Source: Marivivens geojensis (GTDB taxonomy: Bacteria > Pseudomonadota > Alphaproteobacteria > Rhodobacterales > Rhodobacteraceae). From it: a DNA stretch of 64,000 nucleotides. The notes beneath the pieces are model-generated. The model worked only from the letters and a program-made list of their open reading frames with translations, did no database searches and was not told the origin of the DNA. Positions 45,719 to 54,024 of the stretch are shown here, one piece after another. The number at the start of each line of letters is the position of its first letter. Position 1 is the stretch's first letter. The position numbers were made by a program, and so were the translations under genes. The stretch is from the NCBI RefSeq assembly GCF_023540835.1, contig NZ_JALKCU010000001.1, positions 620,001 through 684,000 of the forward strand, given 5' to 3'.

Positions 45719-48283
45719 TTATTGCGAGACGTTTTCTGAGGCGATTTCCTCGAGAGCATTGCGGGTCATAGACCAACATTGCGGTAGGTCGGATAGCTTA
45801 GTACGCATTTCGTCGGCGCGGCCCGATTTTCCCAACACTTCGAGCTTGCGCAGCAAATCACTGAATTGCAGCGTGCCAAAGAGAGACGCCGAACCAGCCA
45901 GTTTGTGAATGTCGCCGATCAGGATGTTGTCGTCGCTGTCAGGTGAGGTCGTGAACATGTCCACCAAGCTATCGGTTTCGGTCAGGAACGCGTTCAACAG
46001 TTTCGACGATCTTTCGGCGCCAAGGTCGCTCAAGAGGCCACGCACGGCCTCGGTATCTAGAAGGGCGGGTAGTGCGCGAGCGGCTGCAGATACGATAGTT
46101 TCAGGCCCTTTGATGCTCAGAGCCTTGGCGAGCTTTGCACGAGAAATTGGTTTGACCAAAACGTCGTTCATACCTGAGTCTTTGAACCGTTCGATATCGT
46201 CGGGCAGTGCGTTTGCGGTCAGCGCAACAATACGTGTATCGCGGCAACGTCCGTCACCGTTGCGAATGGCAAGGGTCGCCGCGACACCGTCCATGCGCGG
46301 CATCGAAATATCCATCAAGATGACATCGTAATGACGCAAGTTCGCGGCTGCGACGCCCTCTTGACCGTCGTTGGTGAGGGTAACGGTGTGACCTTCTTTG
46401 CGCAACATCTCTTCGACCACCAACTGGTTGATTTGGTTGTCTTCGACCACAAGAATTTGGAGCGATTGTTCTGGCTTTGGGCGCGGCGCGGGTTTAGTTT
46501 CGACTTCGACGGTTTCGACAGAACCTTTGGACAGGATTGGCAGAGGTAGACGGAACCAAAACAGGCTGCCGTCGCCCGGTTCGCTCTCTGCGCCGATGGC
46601 GCCATCGAGAGATTCAATCAGACGTTTCGCAATCCCGAGCCCAAGGCCCGTGCCGCCATATTCACGCGCGTAGGTCGTGTCGAGCGTCACAAAGTCATCA
46701 AAGATCCGATCAAGATCGTCTTCGTTGATGCCGATCCCGCTGTCGATAATGCGGAATTCGACCATATCACTGTCGCCCAGCTTTTCGGCCTCAATTCGAA
46801 CCACGCCGTCACGAGTGAACTTGATCGCGTTTGATACGAGGTTTAACAGCACTTGCCGCAATCGTTGTTGGTCGCCCAGAACTGTAGGATTGCCGAGCGT
46901 TTCGAGATCGATTTCGAGTTCCGTGTGGTTCGCATGTGCAAGGCTGCGCTGACCGTCGGCGACTTCGTTCACGAGGACAGACAAATTAAATGGCCGCTTT
47001 TCAGAACCCGTCCGACCCGCATCTAGCCGCGCGATGTCCAGCACATCATTGACGTGGTGCAAGAGCAACCGACCAGAGGTTTCGATGATCCGCAGGTAAT
47101 CGCGCTGACGCGGGTTGAGGTCGGTTTCCGCGAGCAGCTCCATCGTCCCGAGCATCCCGTTGAGTGGGGTGCGCATTTCGTGGCTCATGACGGCCATAAA
47201 TTCAGCTTTGGTCCGTTCCCCCGCTAAAGCCTCGTCGCGTGCTTTAAGCAGTTCTTGCTCTGCGGCGACCTGAGCGGAGTTGTCGCGAAGGAATGACACG
47301 AACAAAATGCGGTTCGATGCTGGCGCACGTGCGATCGAGAATTCGCAGGGGAACAGCTCACCGTTTTTGCGCAGAGCTTCCATCTGGATGCGCCCACGGC
47401 CAACCACATGAGTGCTGCCGTCGCGAAGGTGGCGTTTCATGCCCTCAAGGTGCGCTTTGCGGTATTTCAGCGGAACGATCATATCGACCATCGGTGACCC
47501 GATGGCCTCGGTCCTGCTGTAGCCAAATATGTATTCCGCAGCGCCGTTGTACTCGACGATCAATCCCGCCTCATCGATCACAATGACAGCGTCGAGGGTT
47601 GAAGACACCATGGCTTCGAGGCGAGCGGATGTCGTCCGTGTCACTTCGGCATTTCGTTGAGCAACGCGGTACAGCTGAAAAAGAACGATCGCGAGGATCA
47701 CAAGTGCCATGACGAGCGCCATTGTCAGCGCCGCGACGCGCATCAAGGTGAGCCAAACCTCAGACCGGCTTCGGTCTGAAACGCCAGCAAAATAATCGAT
47801 GCCGATCAATGCGATTTGGCGAACGGCAGTCCCGACGATTTCGACTTGGTTCGATAGTTCCGGCAATTGAGCGCGTAGCTCGTCGTCCGGCCCATCGATT
47901 AGCGGGATCATGTCGTCGATGGCTGCGTTCAGCCCCGCAAGGAGGTTCGCAAACGACAGTTCGCCCCTCAGCGTTTCATAGGCTTGGCCTGTGCGGAATG
48001 TCGCAACGCGGCTGTAAAGGATGTCGAACCGTCGCCGAACGTCCCTTACGTCGCCATCTAGTTGCGCTTCGGTGATTGCAGCGTCGAAGCTAAGATATTC
48101 AACTTCCAGCTGGGACAGGACCCATTGCACGTTGTCCGAACTCGCGGTCGCTTGTTCCTTGATTTTACGGTTCACCTCGAAGCCGAGGATGGCAATCGCG
48201 CCAAAGCACACCAAGAGAACCACACCAAGTATGCCAAAGCGGGCCCACCTTAGGGGCTGGTGTTTGTTGCCTTGAGCCGTCAC
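45719..48283 (-). CDS. Hybrid sensor histidine kinase (PAS-HisKA-HATPase-REC-Hpt)
   Basis: 854 aa. Two membrane helices (about 15-34 and 183-204) flank a helical periplasmic sensor domain. A PAS domain follows (about 220-340), then HisKA with H368 (MSHEMRTPLNG), HATPase (N-box NLVSNAIKFT, G-boxes DSGIG and GTGLGLG), a receiver with D658 (VILMDISMPRMDG), and a C-terminal Hpt with H793 (DIHKLAGSASLFG). This is a complete phosphorelay in one chain. Its output partner is probably the response regulator at 49171. It sits 37 bases downstream of the 48321 gene on the same strand. Confidence 0.93.
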   Translation of the reverse strand: MTAQGNKHQPLRWARFGILGVVLLVCFGAIAILGFEVNRKIKEQATASSDNVQWVLSQLEVEYLSFDAAITEAQLDGDVRDVRRRFDILYSRVATFRTGQAYETLRGELSFANLLAGLNAAIDDMIPLIDGPDDELRAQLPELSNQVEIVGTAVRQIALIGIDYFAGVSDRSRSEVWLTLMRVAALTMALVMALVILAIVLFQLYRVAQRNAEVTRTTSARLEAMVSSTLDAVIVIDEAGLIVEYNGAAEYIFGYSRTEAIGSPMVDMIVPLKYRKAHLEGMKRHLRDGSTHVVGRGRIQMEALRKNGELFPCEFSIARAPASNRILFVSFLRDNSAQVAAEQELLKARDEALAGERTKAEFMAVMSHEMRTPLNGMLGTMELLAETDLNPRQRDYLRIIETSGRLLLHHVNDVLDIARLDAGRTGSEKRPFNLSVLVNEVADGQRSLAHANHTELEIDLETLGNPTVLGDQQRLRQVLLNLVSNAIKFTRDGVVRIEAEKLGDSDMVEFRIIDSGIGINEDDLDRIFDDFVTLDTTYAREYGGTGLGLGIAKRLIESLDGAIGAESEPGDGSLFWFRLPLPILSKGSVETVEVETKPAPRPKPEQSLQILVVEDNQINQLVVEEMLRKEGHTVTLTNDGQEGVAAANLRHYDVILMDISMPRMDGVAATLAIRNGDGRCRDTRIVALTANALPDDIERFKDSGMNDVLVKPISRAKLAKALSIKGPETIVSAAARALPALLDTEAVRGLLSDLGAERSSKLLNAFLTETDSLVDMFTTSPDSDDNILIGDIHKLAGSASLFGTLQFSDLLRKLEVLGKSGRADEMRTKLSDLPQCWSMTRNALEEIASENVSQ

Positions 48284-48320
48284 GACCCATCCGTGTTTTA
48301 GTTACTAATGAACTAACGGA

Positions 48321-48842
48321 TCACTCCGTTATTTCGATACGATCTAGTTGCCAAATACTGCGCGAATATACGACTTCGGTCTGAAATTGAGGTGCCTCGT
48401 CGTAGGGATATACAATCCAGAGGGGCCCCTTGTCACGAAGTGTCATCACAGAACCGTTATTTTCGTATGCGATCAGCGCAGCCGTGCTGGTTGGATCATC
48501 AAGCGGGATTTCGATTGCATAATCGTTAACTGCGGTCGCCTTGATGACAGTTCCTTCGGCTTCAACAGCTTCAAGTAGAGCAGTCAGCGGAACGCCAACG
48601 AAAGATTGAACGCCGTCAGTCCAAATTGTTGTCGTCTCGATCGATGTCGTGCCGAGCTCTTTGATCATGTCGAGATCAAAAACTGCCGTGTCATCGGCGT
48701 TTGTCGAGGCGATTCCACCAGAGACCGTCAGGATAATTTCACTTTTTGGTTGCGCCAAATCTGCAGCAGAGGAGGTGGTTGAAAATGATGCAAAACAAAT
48801 GGTTGCTACAATTTTTCCTAGTTTTACTAACGACTGTTCCAT
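48321..48842 (-). CDS. Periplasmic molybdopterin-oxidoreductase-fold protein
   Basis: 173 aa with a signal peptide (about 1-27, cleaved near SSA-AD). The mature part looks like the sulfite-oxidase-type molybdopterin-binding fold (VGVPLTALLEAV, AVNDYAIEIPLDD, then the DKGPLWIVYPYD block near the end). The cysteine that ligates molybdenum in catalytic members is not present, so it is more likely a ligand-binding or sensor accessory than an enzyme. It is cotranscribed with the hybrid kinase, which suggests it supplies the periplasmic signal (inference). Confidence 0.7.
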   Translation of the reverse strand: MEQSLVKLGKIVATICFASFSTTSSAADLAQPKSEIILTVSGGIASTNADDTAVFDLDMIKELGTTSIETTTIWTDGVQSFVGVPLTALLEAVEAEGTVIKATAVNDYAIEIPLDDPTSTAALIAYENNGSVMTLRDKGPLWIVYPYDEAPQFQTEVVYSRSIWQLDRIEITE

Positions 48843-49170
48843 TTGCTTTCGAATCTCCTCTGGGTGGATTGGTATCGTTGGACTCTGAGATTGCACCTTT
48901 TGAAGTATGTTGCATTCAAGCATAGGGGTATTTGTGTATGCTAAAGTATATATTATATTGCCGTGAGAACGTTAAAGTATACGTACGCAAGTATACGACA
49001 TCGTCTGGTTGTGCGGTAACCATTCCTTAGTAGCGAAGTTTGATTTCTTCGGGTTGAATGGTGAAATGATGTATAATCAAAATGTACAAGGCGTCGTTAA
49101 AGGCGCGAAATTAGGTGGGACAACTCCCTTAGCACAGGGCGGATACTACACAAAATTGACGGAGCAAACC
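48843..49170. promoter_or_regulatory. Divergent regulatory region with repeated AAGTATA elements
   Basis: 328 bases between the sensor operon (left) and the response regulator (right) hold no convincing gene. TAAAGTATA occurs at 48942-48950 and 48973-48981, and AAGTATACG at 48975-48983 and 48989-48997. The palindrome GTATAC occurs at 48977-48982 and 48991-48996, 14 bases apart. The arrangement suits tandem binding of a LuxR-type regulator. An in-frame extension of the 49171 gene back to 49009 lacks a start signal. Confidence 0.5.
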
Positions 49171-49773
49171 ATGCGGGTACTTATCGCAGACGACCATGAT
49201 CTGGTTCGAGAGACTGTTGCGGCCTTTTTGATGGCTGAAGGGGTCGTTGAAGTTAAGACGGCTGCGTCATTGGATGAGGCTGTGAAGATCACAGAAGAAA
49301 CCGGCAGCTTTGACGTGGTTCTCCTCGACTACAACATGCCTGGGATGAATGGCCTCGAAGGTTTGACCAAAATGCGTGCGTCGAACGATGGTTGTCCTGT
49401 TGCGATCTTGTCGGGCACCGCGACCCGCGATGTTGCTGACGCCGCTCTGAAGGCCGGTGCGGCAGGGTTTGTTCCGAAAACGCTGGCTTCGAAATCGATG
49501 GTAACCGCGATCCGCTTTATGGCGGCTGGTGAAACCTATGCGCCGTTCGGCTTCATGCAAGAAGCTCCGGCTGCGGGTGACGGTCTGCTGACCAAACGCG
49601 AGACTGACGTTCTGCGTGGCATTTGCGAAGGTAAATCCAACAAAGAGATCGCTCGCGACCTCGACCTTCAGGAAGTGACCGTGAAACTCCACGTCAAAAC
49701 ACTAAGCCGCAAGCTCGATGCGCGGAACCGTACGCAGGCTGCAATGATCGCACGCGATCGTAACCTCGTCTAA
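49171..49773 (+). CDS. LuxR/NarL-type response regulator
   Basis: 200 aa. The receiver domain (1-120) has DDHD at 7-10 and phosphorylation site D53 (VVLLDYNMPGMNG). The C-terminal LuxR helix-turn-helix spans about 140-200: LLTKRETDVLRGICEGKSNK, then EIARDL and VTVKLHVKTL. The ATG at 49171 has GGAG upstream. It is divergent from the molybdopterin-fold/hybrid kinase operon and probably its output. Confidence 0.92.
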   Translation: MRVLIADDHDLVRETVAAFLMAEGVVEVKTAASLDEAVKITEETGSFDVVLLDYNMPGMNGLEGLTKMRASNDGCPVAILSGTATRDVADAALKAGAAGFVPKTLASKSMVTAIRFMAAGETYAPFGFMQEAPAAGDGLLTKRETDVLRGICEGKSNKEIARDLDLQEVTVKLHVKTLSRKLDARNRTQAAMIARDRNLV

Positions 49774-49799
49774 GAATATAAACGCCACTCACGGCATAA

Positions 49800-49829
49800 A
49801 AGGGCGGTCCGAGAGGGCCGCCTTTTTTA
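49800..49829 (+). terminator. Rho-independent terminator after the response regulator
   Basis: Stem GGCGGTCC with GGGCCGCC (one mismatch or wobble), loop GAGA, then six T residues. The end of the convergent gene at 49827 overlaps the T tract. Confidence 0.8.
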
Positions 49830-50669
49830 ATCGTCCATGTCGTCGCCGAAGCTGCCGCCTAACTGATCAAAGAGAGCGCTGCCGCCGCTTAGAGCTGAGA
49901 GGTCGGTGGTGGGAACGCCTTTTTTCGCTTTGACTGGTTTGGGTGCCTCTGCTTCGGGTTCGATGACATCGGCCTCTTCGACAAATGCGGTTTCAGATGG
50001 CTCCGTTTCATCGGCGTCTGCGAAAGGGTCCCAGTCCACGTCGGACTGACTTGTGCCGCTTTCGTCGGATGGGAACACGAGTTCCGACGCCGAGAAGGTG
50101 TTCGGGGTTGCTGGTGCGAGCGATGTAAAATTGGACGCATCAAGCGCGTCGCTCTCGTCTTCGGCGAGGGCGGAGACGACTTCCCCCAGAACCTGTTCGT
50201 CCGTTGGGGCGTCTACGGCGCCATCTAACGAAATGCCATTTGCGTCACTGCTATCTGTTTCGCTCTGGTCCTCTTCTTGCTCTTCGACAGCATCGTTACC
50301 ACCAAATTGCAGAAGCATTGTCGCGTCAGACAAATCCAACGACATCATGGAAGATGCCTTCTTGGGTTTGGTCTTCGCTGGCGGATTTTCCTCAGCAACT
50401 TCGGTTGTCTCAATCGGCTCTTCGATCACTGGCTCGGGTTTTGGTAGTTTTTTCGGGATGAATTTGGCGGGTTTAGACGGCTCAGCCGTCAAAATTTGCA
50501 TACGTACGGCCCGCAGCAAACGTCGCGTTTCACGGTCGCTCGCTCGGTCGTAGAGTTCGTTCAGTCGCGCAATGTCTGGGCTATTTGGCTCAGTCGAGAC
50601 TTTGCGCATGATCGCGCGGACTGCTTTTTTTGCAGCGTTTGAACGCGGAAGTAGATTTTGTTTCGACAT
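49827..50669 (-). CDS. Acidic low-complexity protein next to the flagellar genes, unknown
   Basis: 280 aa. A basic N-terminal helical part (about 1-85, [21 protein letters not shown], then [20 protein letters not shown]) leads into a long Glu/Asp/Ser/Pro-rich disordered region and a short C-terminal hydrophobic motif ([19 protein letters not shown]). No family is recognised. The ATG at 50669 has GGAG upstream. It is divergent from flgB, and its start lies 24 bases from the sigma54 site of flgB. Confidence 0.65.
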   Translation of the reverse strand: MSKQNLLPRSNAAKKAVRAIMRKVSTEPNSPDIARLNELYDRASDRETRRLLRAVRMQILTAEPSKPAKFIPKKLPKPEPVIEEPIETTEVAEENPPAKTKPKKASSMMSLDLSDATMLLQFGGNDAVEEQEEDQSETDSSDANGISLDGAVDAPTDEQVLGEVVSALAEDESDALDASNFTSLAPATPNTFSASELVFPSDESGTSQSDVDWDPFADADETEPSETAFVEEADVIEPEAEAPKPVKAKKGVPTTDLSALSGGSALFDQLGGSFGDDMDD

Positions 50670-50692
50670 GCGCTGCTCCGGCTTTGGGCAGT

Positions 50693-50708
50693 TGGCACAG
50701 CCCTTGCA
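50693..50708 (+). promoter_or_regulatory. Sigma54 (-24/-12) promoter of the flgBCD operon
   Basis: TTGGCACAGCCCTTGCA: the invariant GG (50694-50695) and GC (50706-50707) are separated by exactly ten bases. It lies 48 bases before the flgB start. Confidence 0.85.
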
Positions 50709-50755
50709 GTTTCCGGTCTGATTGGCGGTCGCCGCCCGAGAACCGGATAGCAACT

Positions 50756-51148
50756 ATGACGACAGGATTGAGAGAAGGTTTAGGCATCCACGCGCAAGCA
50801 TTGGCTTTGCGCGGACAGCGGAACAACGTTTTGGCATCCAACATCGCCAACGCGTCCGTGCCAGGATTCAAAGCCAGAGACTTTGATTTTGAAGCAGAAC
50901 TATCGCGCCAAACCCAATTGGGCGCGCCGTTGCGGACCTCGTCGTCGCAACACATGGCGATGCCGACCACTGGGCCTGCGGGCGAAAACGGATACCGCGT
51001 GGCTGTGATGCCGTCGATGGACGGGAACACAGTCGATATGGCGCTGGAGCAGATGGAATTCGCGGAAAACACGGTTCGCTACCAAACCAGCCTAGAGCTT
51101 CTGAACCGTCGGATTTCCGGACTTATGACTGTGATTAGAGGTGAATGA
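50756..51148 (+). CDS. flgB: Flagellar basal-body rod protein FlgB
   Basis: 130 aa, the usual FlgB length. It is a proximal rod subunit exported by the flagellar type III apparatus. The rod-protein N-terminus is [29 protein letters not shown], and the C-terminal helix is [20 protein letters not shown]. The start at 50756 follows from family length. It is the first gene of a flgB-flgC-flgD-52281-52591 run under a sigma54 site. Confidence 0.95.
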   Translation: MTTGLREGLGIHAQALALRGQRNNVLASNIANASVPGFKARDFDFEAELSRQTQLGAPLRTSSSQHMAMPTTGPAGENGYRVAVMPSMDGNTVDMALEQMEFAENTVRYQTSLELLNRRISGLMTVIRGE

Positions 51149-51567
51149 TGAGCGGTCCTAGCAACATTTTTGACCTCGGCAAAACGGCGATGTCTGCGCA
51201 GATGGTGCGGATGAACACCTTGGCGTCGAACATCGCGAACGCTGGGTCTGTCGCGTCTTCACCAGAAGAAGCCTACCTCGCGATGCGGCCAGTCTTTGAG
51301 ACAGAATATTCGGGTCGGATTGGCGATCTGGGCACCTTGGCGACCTCGCGCGCTGTGGATGTGGTCCAACTCGACCGTGAACCCGAGCCCAAATTCCTGC
51401 CGGATCACCCGTTGGCTGACGCCAATGGCTTTGTCTACGCCTCAACCGTCAACGTCGAAGAAGAGATGGTCGAGATGATGGAAGCCAGCCGCGAGTATCA
51501 AAACACCCTCGAAGCGGTGTCGACCATGCGGACGCTTATGTCGCGCACTGTCGCGATGGGCAAATAA
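51145..51567 (+). CDS. flgC: Flagellar basal-body rod protein FlgC
   Basis: 140 aa rod subunit. The N-terminus has [19 protein letters not shown] and the C-terminus [20 protein letters not shown], both diagnostic of FlgC. The start overlaps the flgB stop (ATGATGA), giving translational coupling; a second ATG follows immediately. Confidence 0.96.
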   Translation: MMSGPSNIFDLGKTAMSAQMVRMNTLASNIANAGSVASSPEEAYLAMRPVFETEYSGRIGDLGTLATSRAVDVVQLDREPEPKFLPDHPLADANGFVYASTVNVEEEMVEMMEASREYQNTLEAVSTMRTLMSRTVAMGK

Positions 51568-51582
51568 GGAAGGGCCGACGAG

Positions 51583-52254
51583 ATGACGACGATTGATGGG
51601 TCGAACCCGTTCTACACCGGCAACTTGGGTCAGGTCACAACCGACAAACAGGCCAATTCGTTGGGCCAACAAGAATTCCTAGTTCTGCTGACCACCCAGC
51701 TTCAGAACCAAGACCCGCTGTCCCCGATGGACAACACTGAATTCATTTCACAGATGGCGCAGTTCTCGACCGTTGAAGGCATCGACCGTGTGAACGCATC
51801 GGTCACATCGCTCGGTGATATGCTCGGTGGGAACCGCGTGTCGACTGCCGCTAGCCTGCTCGGGCACTCTGTTCTGGTCCCCGGCAATATGGCGCGGGTC
51901 GATGATCAGGGCGAAATTCACGGAATGGCCGAATTGTCGTCGAACGTGTCGTCGATGACCGTCACCTACACCGATCCCAACACCAACCAACCGATCCATG
52001 TCCAAGAGCTGGGCGCACAGGTCGGTGGCATGATCGAATTCGGCTGGGACGAGGTTCCAGCCGCCATTCAGGCCGTCAACGGGCAGGTCCGCGTGTCCAT
52101 TATGGCCGAAACCGAAAACGGAACGATCAGCGTTCCTGCCTCGGTCTTTGCGCGCGTCGACTCTGCTCTGGGCGGACCGTCGAGCGACACAATCACTCTT
52201 CTCGTCGAGGATTACGGAGCCCTCGATACGACCGAAGTCACAGCGTTCCGTTAA
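51583..52254 (+). CDS. flgD: Flagellar hook-capping protein FlgD
   Basis: 223 aa scaffold that caps the growing hook. The N-terminal conserved region is LGQQEFLVLLTTQLQNQDPL followed by SPMDNTEFISQMAQFSTVEG (about 26-66). The C-terminal part has the FlgD Ig/tudor-like beta domain. It is 15 bases after flgC. Hook genes flgE and beyond are not in this operon, as the next gene is the leader-like protein at 52281. Confidence 0.95.
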   Translation: MTTIDGSNPFYTGNLGQVTTDKQANSLGQQEFLVLLTTQLQNQDPLSPMDNTEFISQMAQFSTVEGIDRVNASVTSLGDMLGGNRVSTAASLLGHSVLVPGNMARVDDQGEIHGMAELSSNVSSMTVTYTDPNTNQPIHVQELGAQVGGMIEFGWDEVPAAIQAVNGQVRVSIMAETENGTISVPASVFARVDSALGGPSSDTITLLVEDYGALDTTEVTAFR

Positions 52255-52280
52255 TCCCAATAATCGGAGGTTCTTGAAAC

Positions 52281-52589
52281 ATGAGTATGACCACCGCCCT
52301 GTCCGGCCTGATGGCAGCAGACTCTGCGGATGTTGAGAAATTCTTACCTGATATTCTGGGTCGTGCGCTCGCGCGGATTTGGATCGACGGGCGGTTTCGC
52401 GATCAATTCGCGGCTAACCCCAAAGAGACCTTGGCGGAATATGGCGTCTACCTGCCGCGCAACATCACCATTGATTTCGTGACCGAAGGCACCCCGCGGC
52501 CTATGGTTGTCGTCTATGAACAGCCAAGCCATGACGGTCCGCGGCAGAAACTGATGTATTTGCGGCTCATGATGATGGCGGGGCGGTGA
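52281..52589 (+). CDS. NHLP-leader-like small protein in the flagellar operon
   Basis: 102 aa. Residues about 28-80 resemble the nitrile-hydratase alpha/NHLP leader family: ALARIWIDGRFRDQFAANPK, then ETLAEYGVYLPRNITIDFVT and a short P-MVVVYEQP strand. In that family this unit is usually the leader of RiPP precursors (bacteriocin-type) or the N-terminal part of nitrile hydratase. Here no Gly-Gly cleavage site and no core peptide follow; a Met/Arg-rich tail (LRLMMMAGR) ends the protein. It starts 26 bases after flgD with GGAGG upstream and abuts the next gene by one base. The family call is by pattern only. Confidence 0.6.
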   Translation: MSMTTALSGLMAADSADVEKFLPDILGRALARIWIDGRFRDQFAANPKETLAEYGVYLPRNITIDFVTEGTPRPMVVVYEQPSHDGPRQKLMYLRLMMMAGR

Positions 52590-52590
52590 T

Positions 52591-53217
52591 ATGAAACGTT
52601 TGGCTTTTGGATTGCTGGCCTCGATCCTCTGTGCGGCACCTGTTTTCAGCGCGAGCCTGCAAGACGCGATGGAGCGATACTCCTCTGGAGATGCCGCCAC
52701 AGCCGCTTCGATCTACGGGGATTTGGCAGCCGCTGGCGATCCGCACGCGCAGTTCAATATGGCCCTGATGTTTTACGCGGGCGAAGGTGTTCCGCAGAGC
52801 TATTCCGACGCCTTCACTTGGGCGTGGCGGGCAAAGCTGCAGGGGATCGTTCAGGCAGAAGTTCTGATCGGCCGCGTAAGTGATGCGATCTCGAACGATA
52901 CACGGACTGCTTTGGCGCAAACTTTGTCGGACGAATTGTCCGAACGGATTAAATCGGGCGATGGTCGCGCAATGTTGGCGATGTCGCTGATCCAGACGGA
53001 TTTGCTGCCTCGGCCAAATGCCGTGCAATCTTATGTCTGGCAATCGATGGCGGTTGCTGTCGGTATGACCAATGCCGCGGGGCTTCGCGACGCAACGTTT
53101 GCGGGTTTGTCAAACCGCGACAAAACCTTGGCCCAATCTGAAGCGCGGACTGCCTTTGCGGATTGGTGTGCCAGCGCGACTAAAATTATCCCGTCCTGCA
53201 CCGTGCTCCTGAACTAA
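52591..53217 (+). CDS. Exported Sel1-repeat protein in the flagellar operon
   Basis: 208 aa with a signal peptide (MKRLAFGLLASILCAAPVFS). One clear Sel1-like repeat lies at about 33-75 (AAAGDPHAQFNMALMFYAGE, then GVPQSYSDAFTWAWRA), and weaker helical repeats continue to about 170. Two cysteines near the C-terminus may form a disulfide. It probably works as a periplasmic scaffold in flagellar assembly, judging only from its place in the operon. Confidence 0.7.
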   Translation: MKRLAFGLLASILCAAPVFSASLQDAMERYSSGDAATAASIYGDLAAAGDPHAQFNMALMFYAGEGVPQSYSDAFTWAWRAKLQGIVQAEVLIGRVSDAISNDTRTALAQTLSDELSERIKSGDGRAMLAMSLIQTDLLPRPNAVQSYVWQSMAVAVGMTNAAGLRDATFAGLSNRDKTLAQSEARTAFADWCASATKIIPSCTVLLN

Positions 53218-53218
53218 A

Positions 53219-53243
53219 AAACCCGCCACAAGGGCGGGTTTTG
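53219..53243 (+). terminator. Terminator after the flgBCD operon
   Basis: Stem ACCCGCC with GGGCGGGT, loop ACAA, A run before and TTTT after. It is usable from both strands, since the convergent gene ends at 53274. Confidence 0.85.
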
Positions 53244-53273
53244 AGAGGGAAGAAGGATGAGGTATCGAATGGT

Positions 53274-53663
53274 TTAATGCTTTCGGAACCGCGTGATGGT
53301 TTCTGCCGCATCCATGCTCAGGCCCAGTTCATCGCTGATCGCGGCGGGTTGCTGGCCTGCGTGTGCCATGGCAATCGCTTCTTCGATCATACGTTCGCCA
53401 GCGAGCCAATCCATGTCGGACTGAAGTCCACGAATATCGTCGTGCAAGCGGTTCATCATCAGCGTCTGATGACCTTCAAGCCGCTGCGCCAAACCGTCAA
53501 TACGTGCTTCAATTTGGTCGATCAGCGCGGTCTCTTTGGCCTGTGCTAAGGCGACACGCTTGTTCGCCCGCACACGGCGGATGGAAACCACAATCAGCAT
53601 AGCCACGAGCAGGGCAGCGGCGCCGGAGATTGGAAGAAGTGTCATTGGTCCAGGCAAAGTCAT
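53274..53663 (-). CDS. Membrane/coiled-coil protein in the flagellar cluster, unknown
   Basis: 129 aa. One N-terminal helix (about 8-27) is followed by a basic stretch (RRVRANKR), a coiled coil (about 38-88) and a C-terminal segment AISDELGLSMDAAETITRFRK that looks like a helix-turn-helix as in DUF2802-type proteins of flagellar clusters. The ATG at 53663 has GGAGAG upstream. It is the last gene of the minus-strand flgP-flgT-flgA-flgM run. Confidence 0.65.
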   Translation of the reverse strand: MTLPGPMTLLPISGAAALLVAMLIVVSIRRVRANKRVALAQAKETALIDQIEARIDGLAQRLEGHQTLMMNRLHDDIRGLQSDMDWLAGERMIEEAIAMAHAGQQPAAISDELGLSMDAAETITRFRKH

Positions 53664-53682
53664 GCCGTTCTCTCCGGTGTAG

Positions 53683-53988
53683 TCAGCTATTTAATTCGAG
53701 GTAGCTCTCAAAGAGGCTCTCAGTTATCGCATCCAAATCGATCGGGTAGTTCCCGTTCGCGATGGCTTCCTGAATTTTCTTCACCGCTTCCATCTCGATG
53801 GGCGGCGATTTGAGTTCTTGCGGCAGGGCTGCAGCAGCTGTGCTGATTTGCATCGTGTCACCAGTTTGCACCGGAGAACCCGACGGTGCCGAAGCACCTG
53901 TTTTTACGGCTTTAATCCGCGCGGCTACGTCGTCCGCCGTGCGCTTGATCCCTGGTGCGCCACCAGATCCGGAAATTGAGTCAACCAT
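53683..53988 (-). CDS. flgM: Anti-sigma28 factor FlgM
   Basis: 101 aa, a normal FlgM length. It holds FliA inactive until export through the completed hook-basal body. The disordered N-terminal half precedes the conserved C-terminal sigma-binding helices: EAVKKIQEAIANGNYPIDLD followed by AITESLFESY. Its target FliA is encoded 6 kb away at 59875 in this window. Sequence similarity is moderate, but length, neighbours and the C-terminal pattern agree. Confidence 0.78.
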   Translation of the reverse strand: MVDSISGSGGAPGIKRTADDVAARIKAVKTGASAPSGSPVQTGDTMQISTAAAALPQELKSPPIEMEAVKKIQEAIANGNYPIDLDAITESLFESYLELNS

Positions 53989-54024
53989 ATCAGACCTCCA
54001 TTCGTGGGCAGTAACGGCAGTTTT

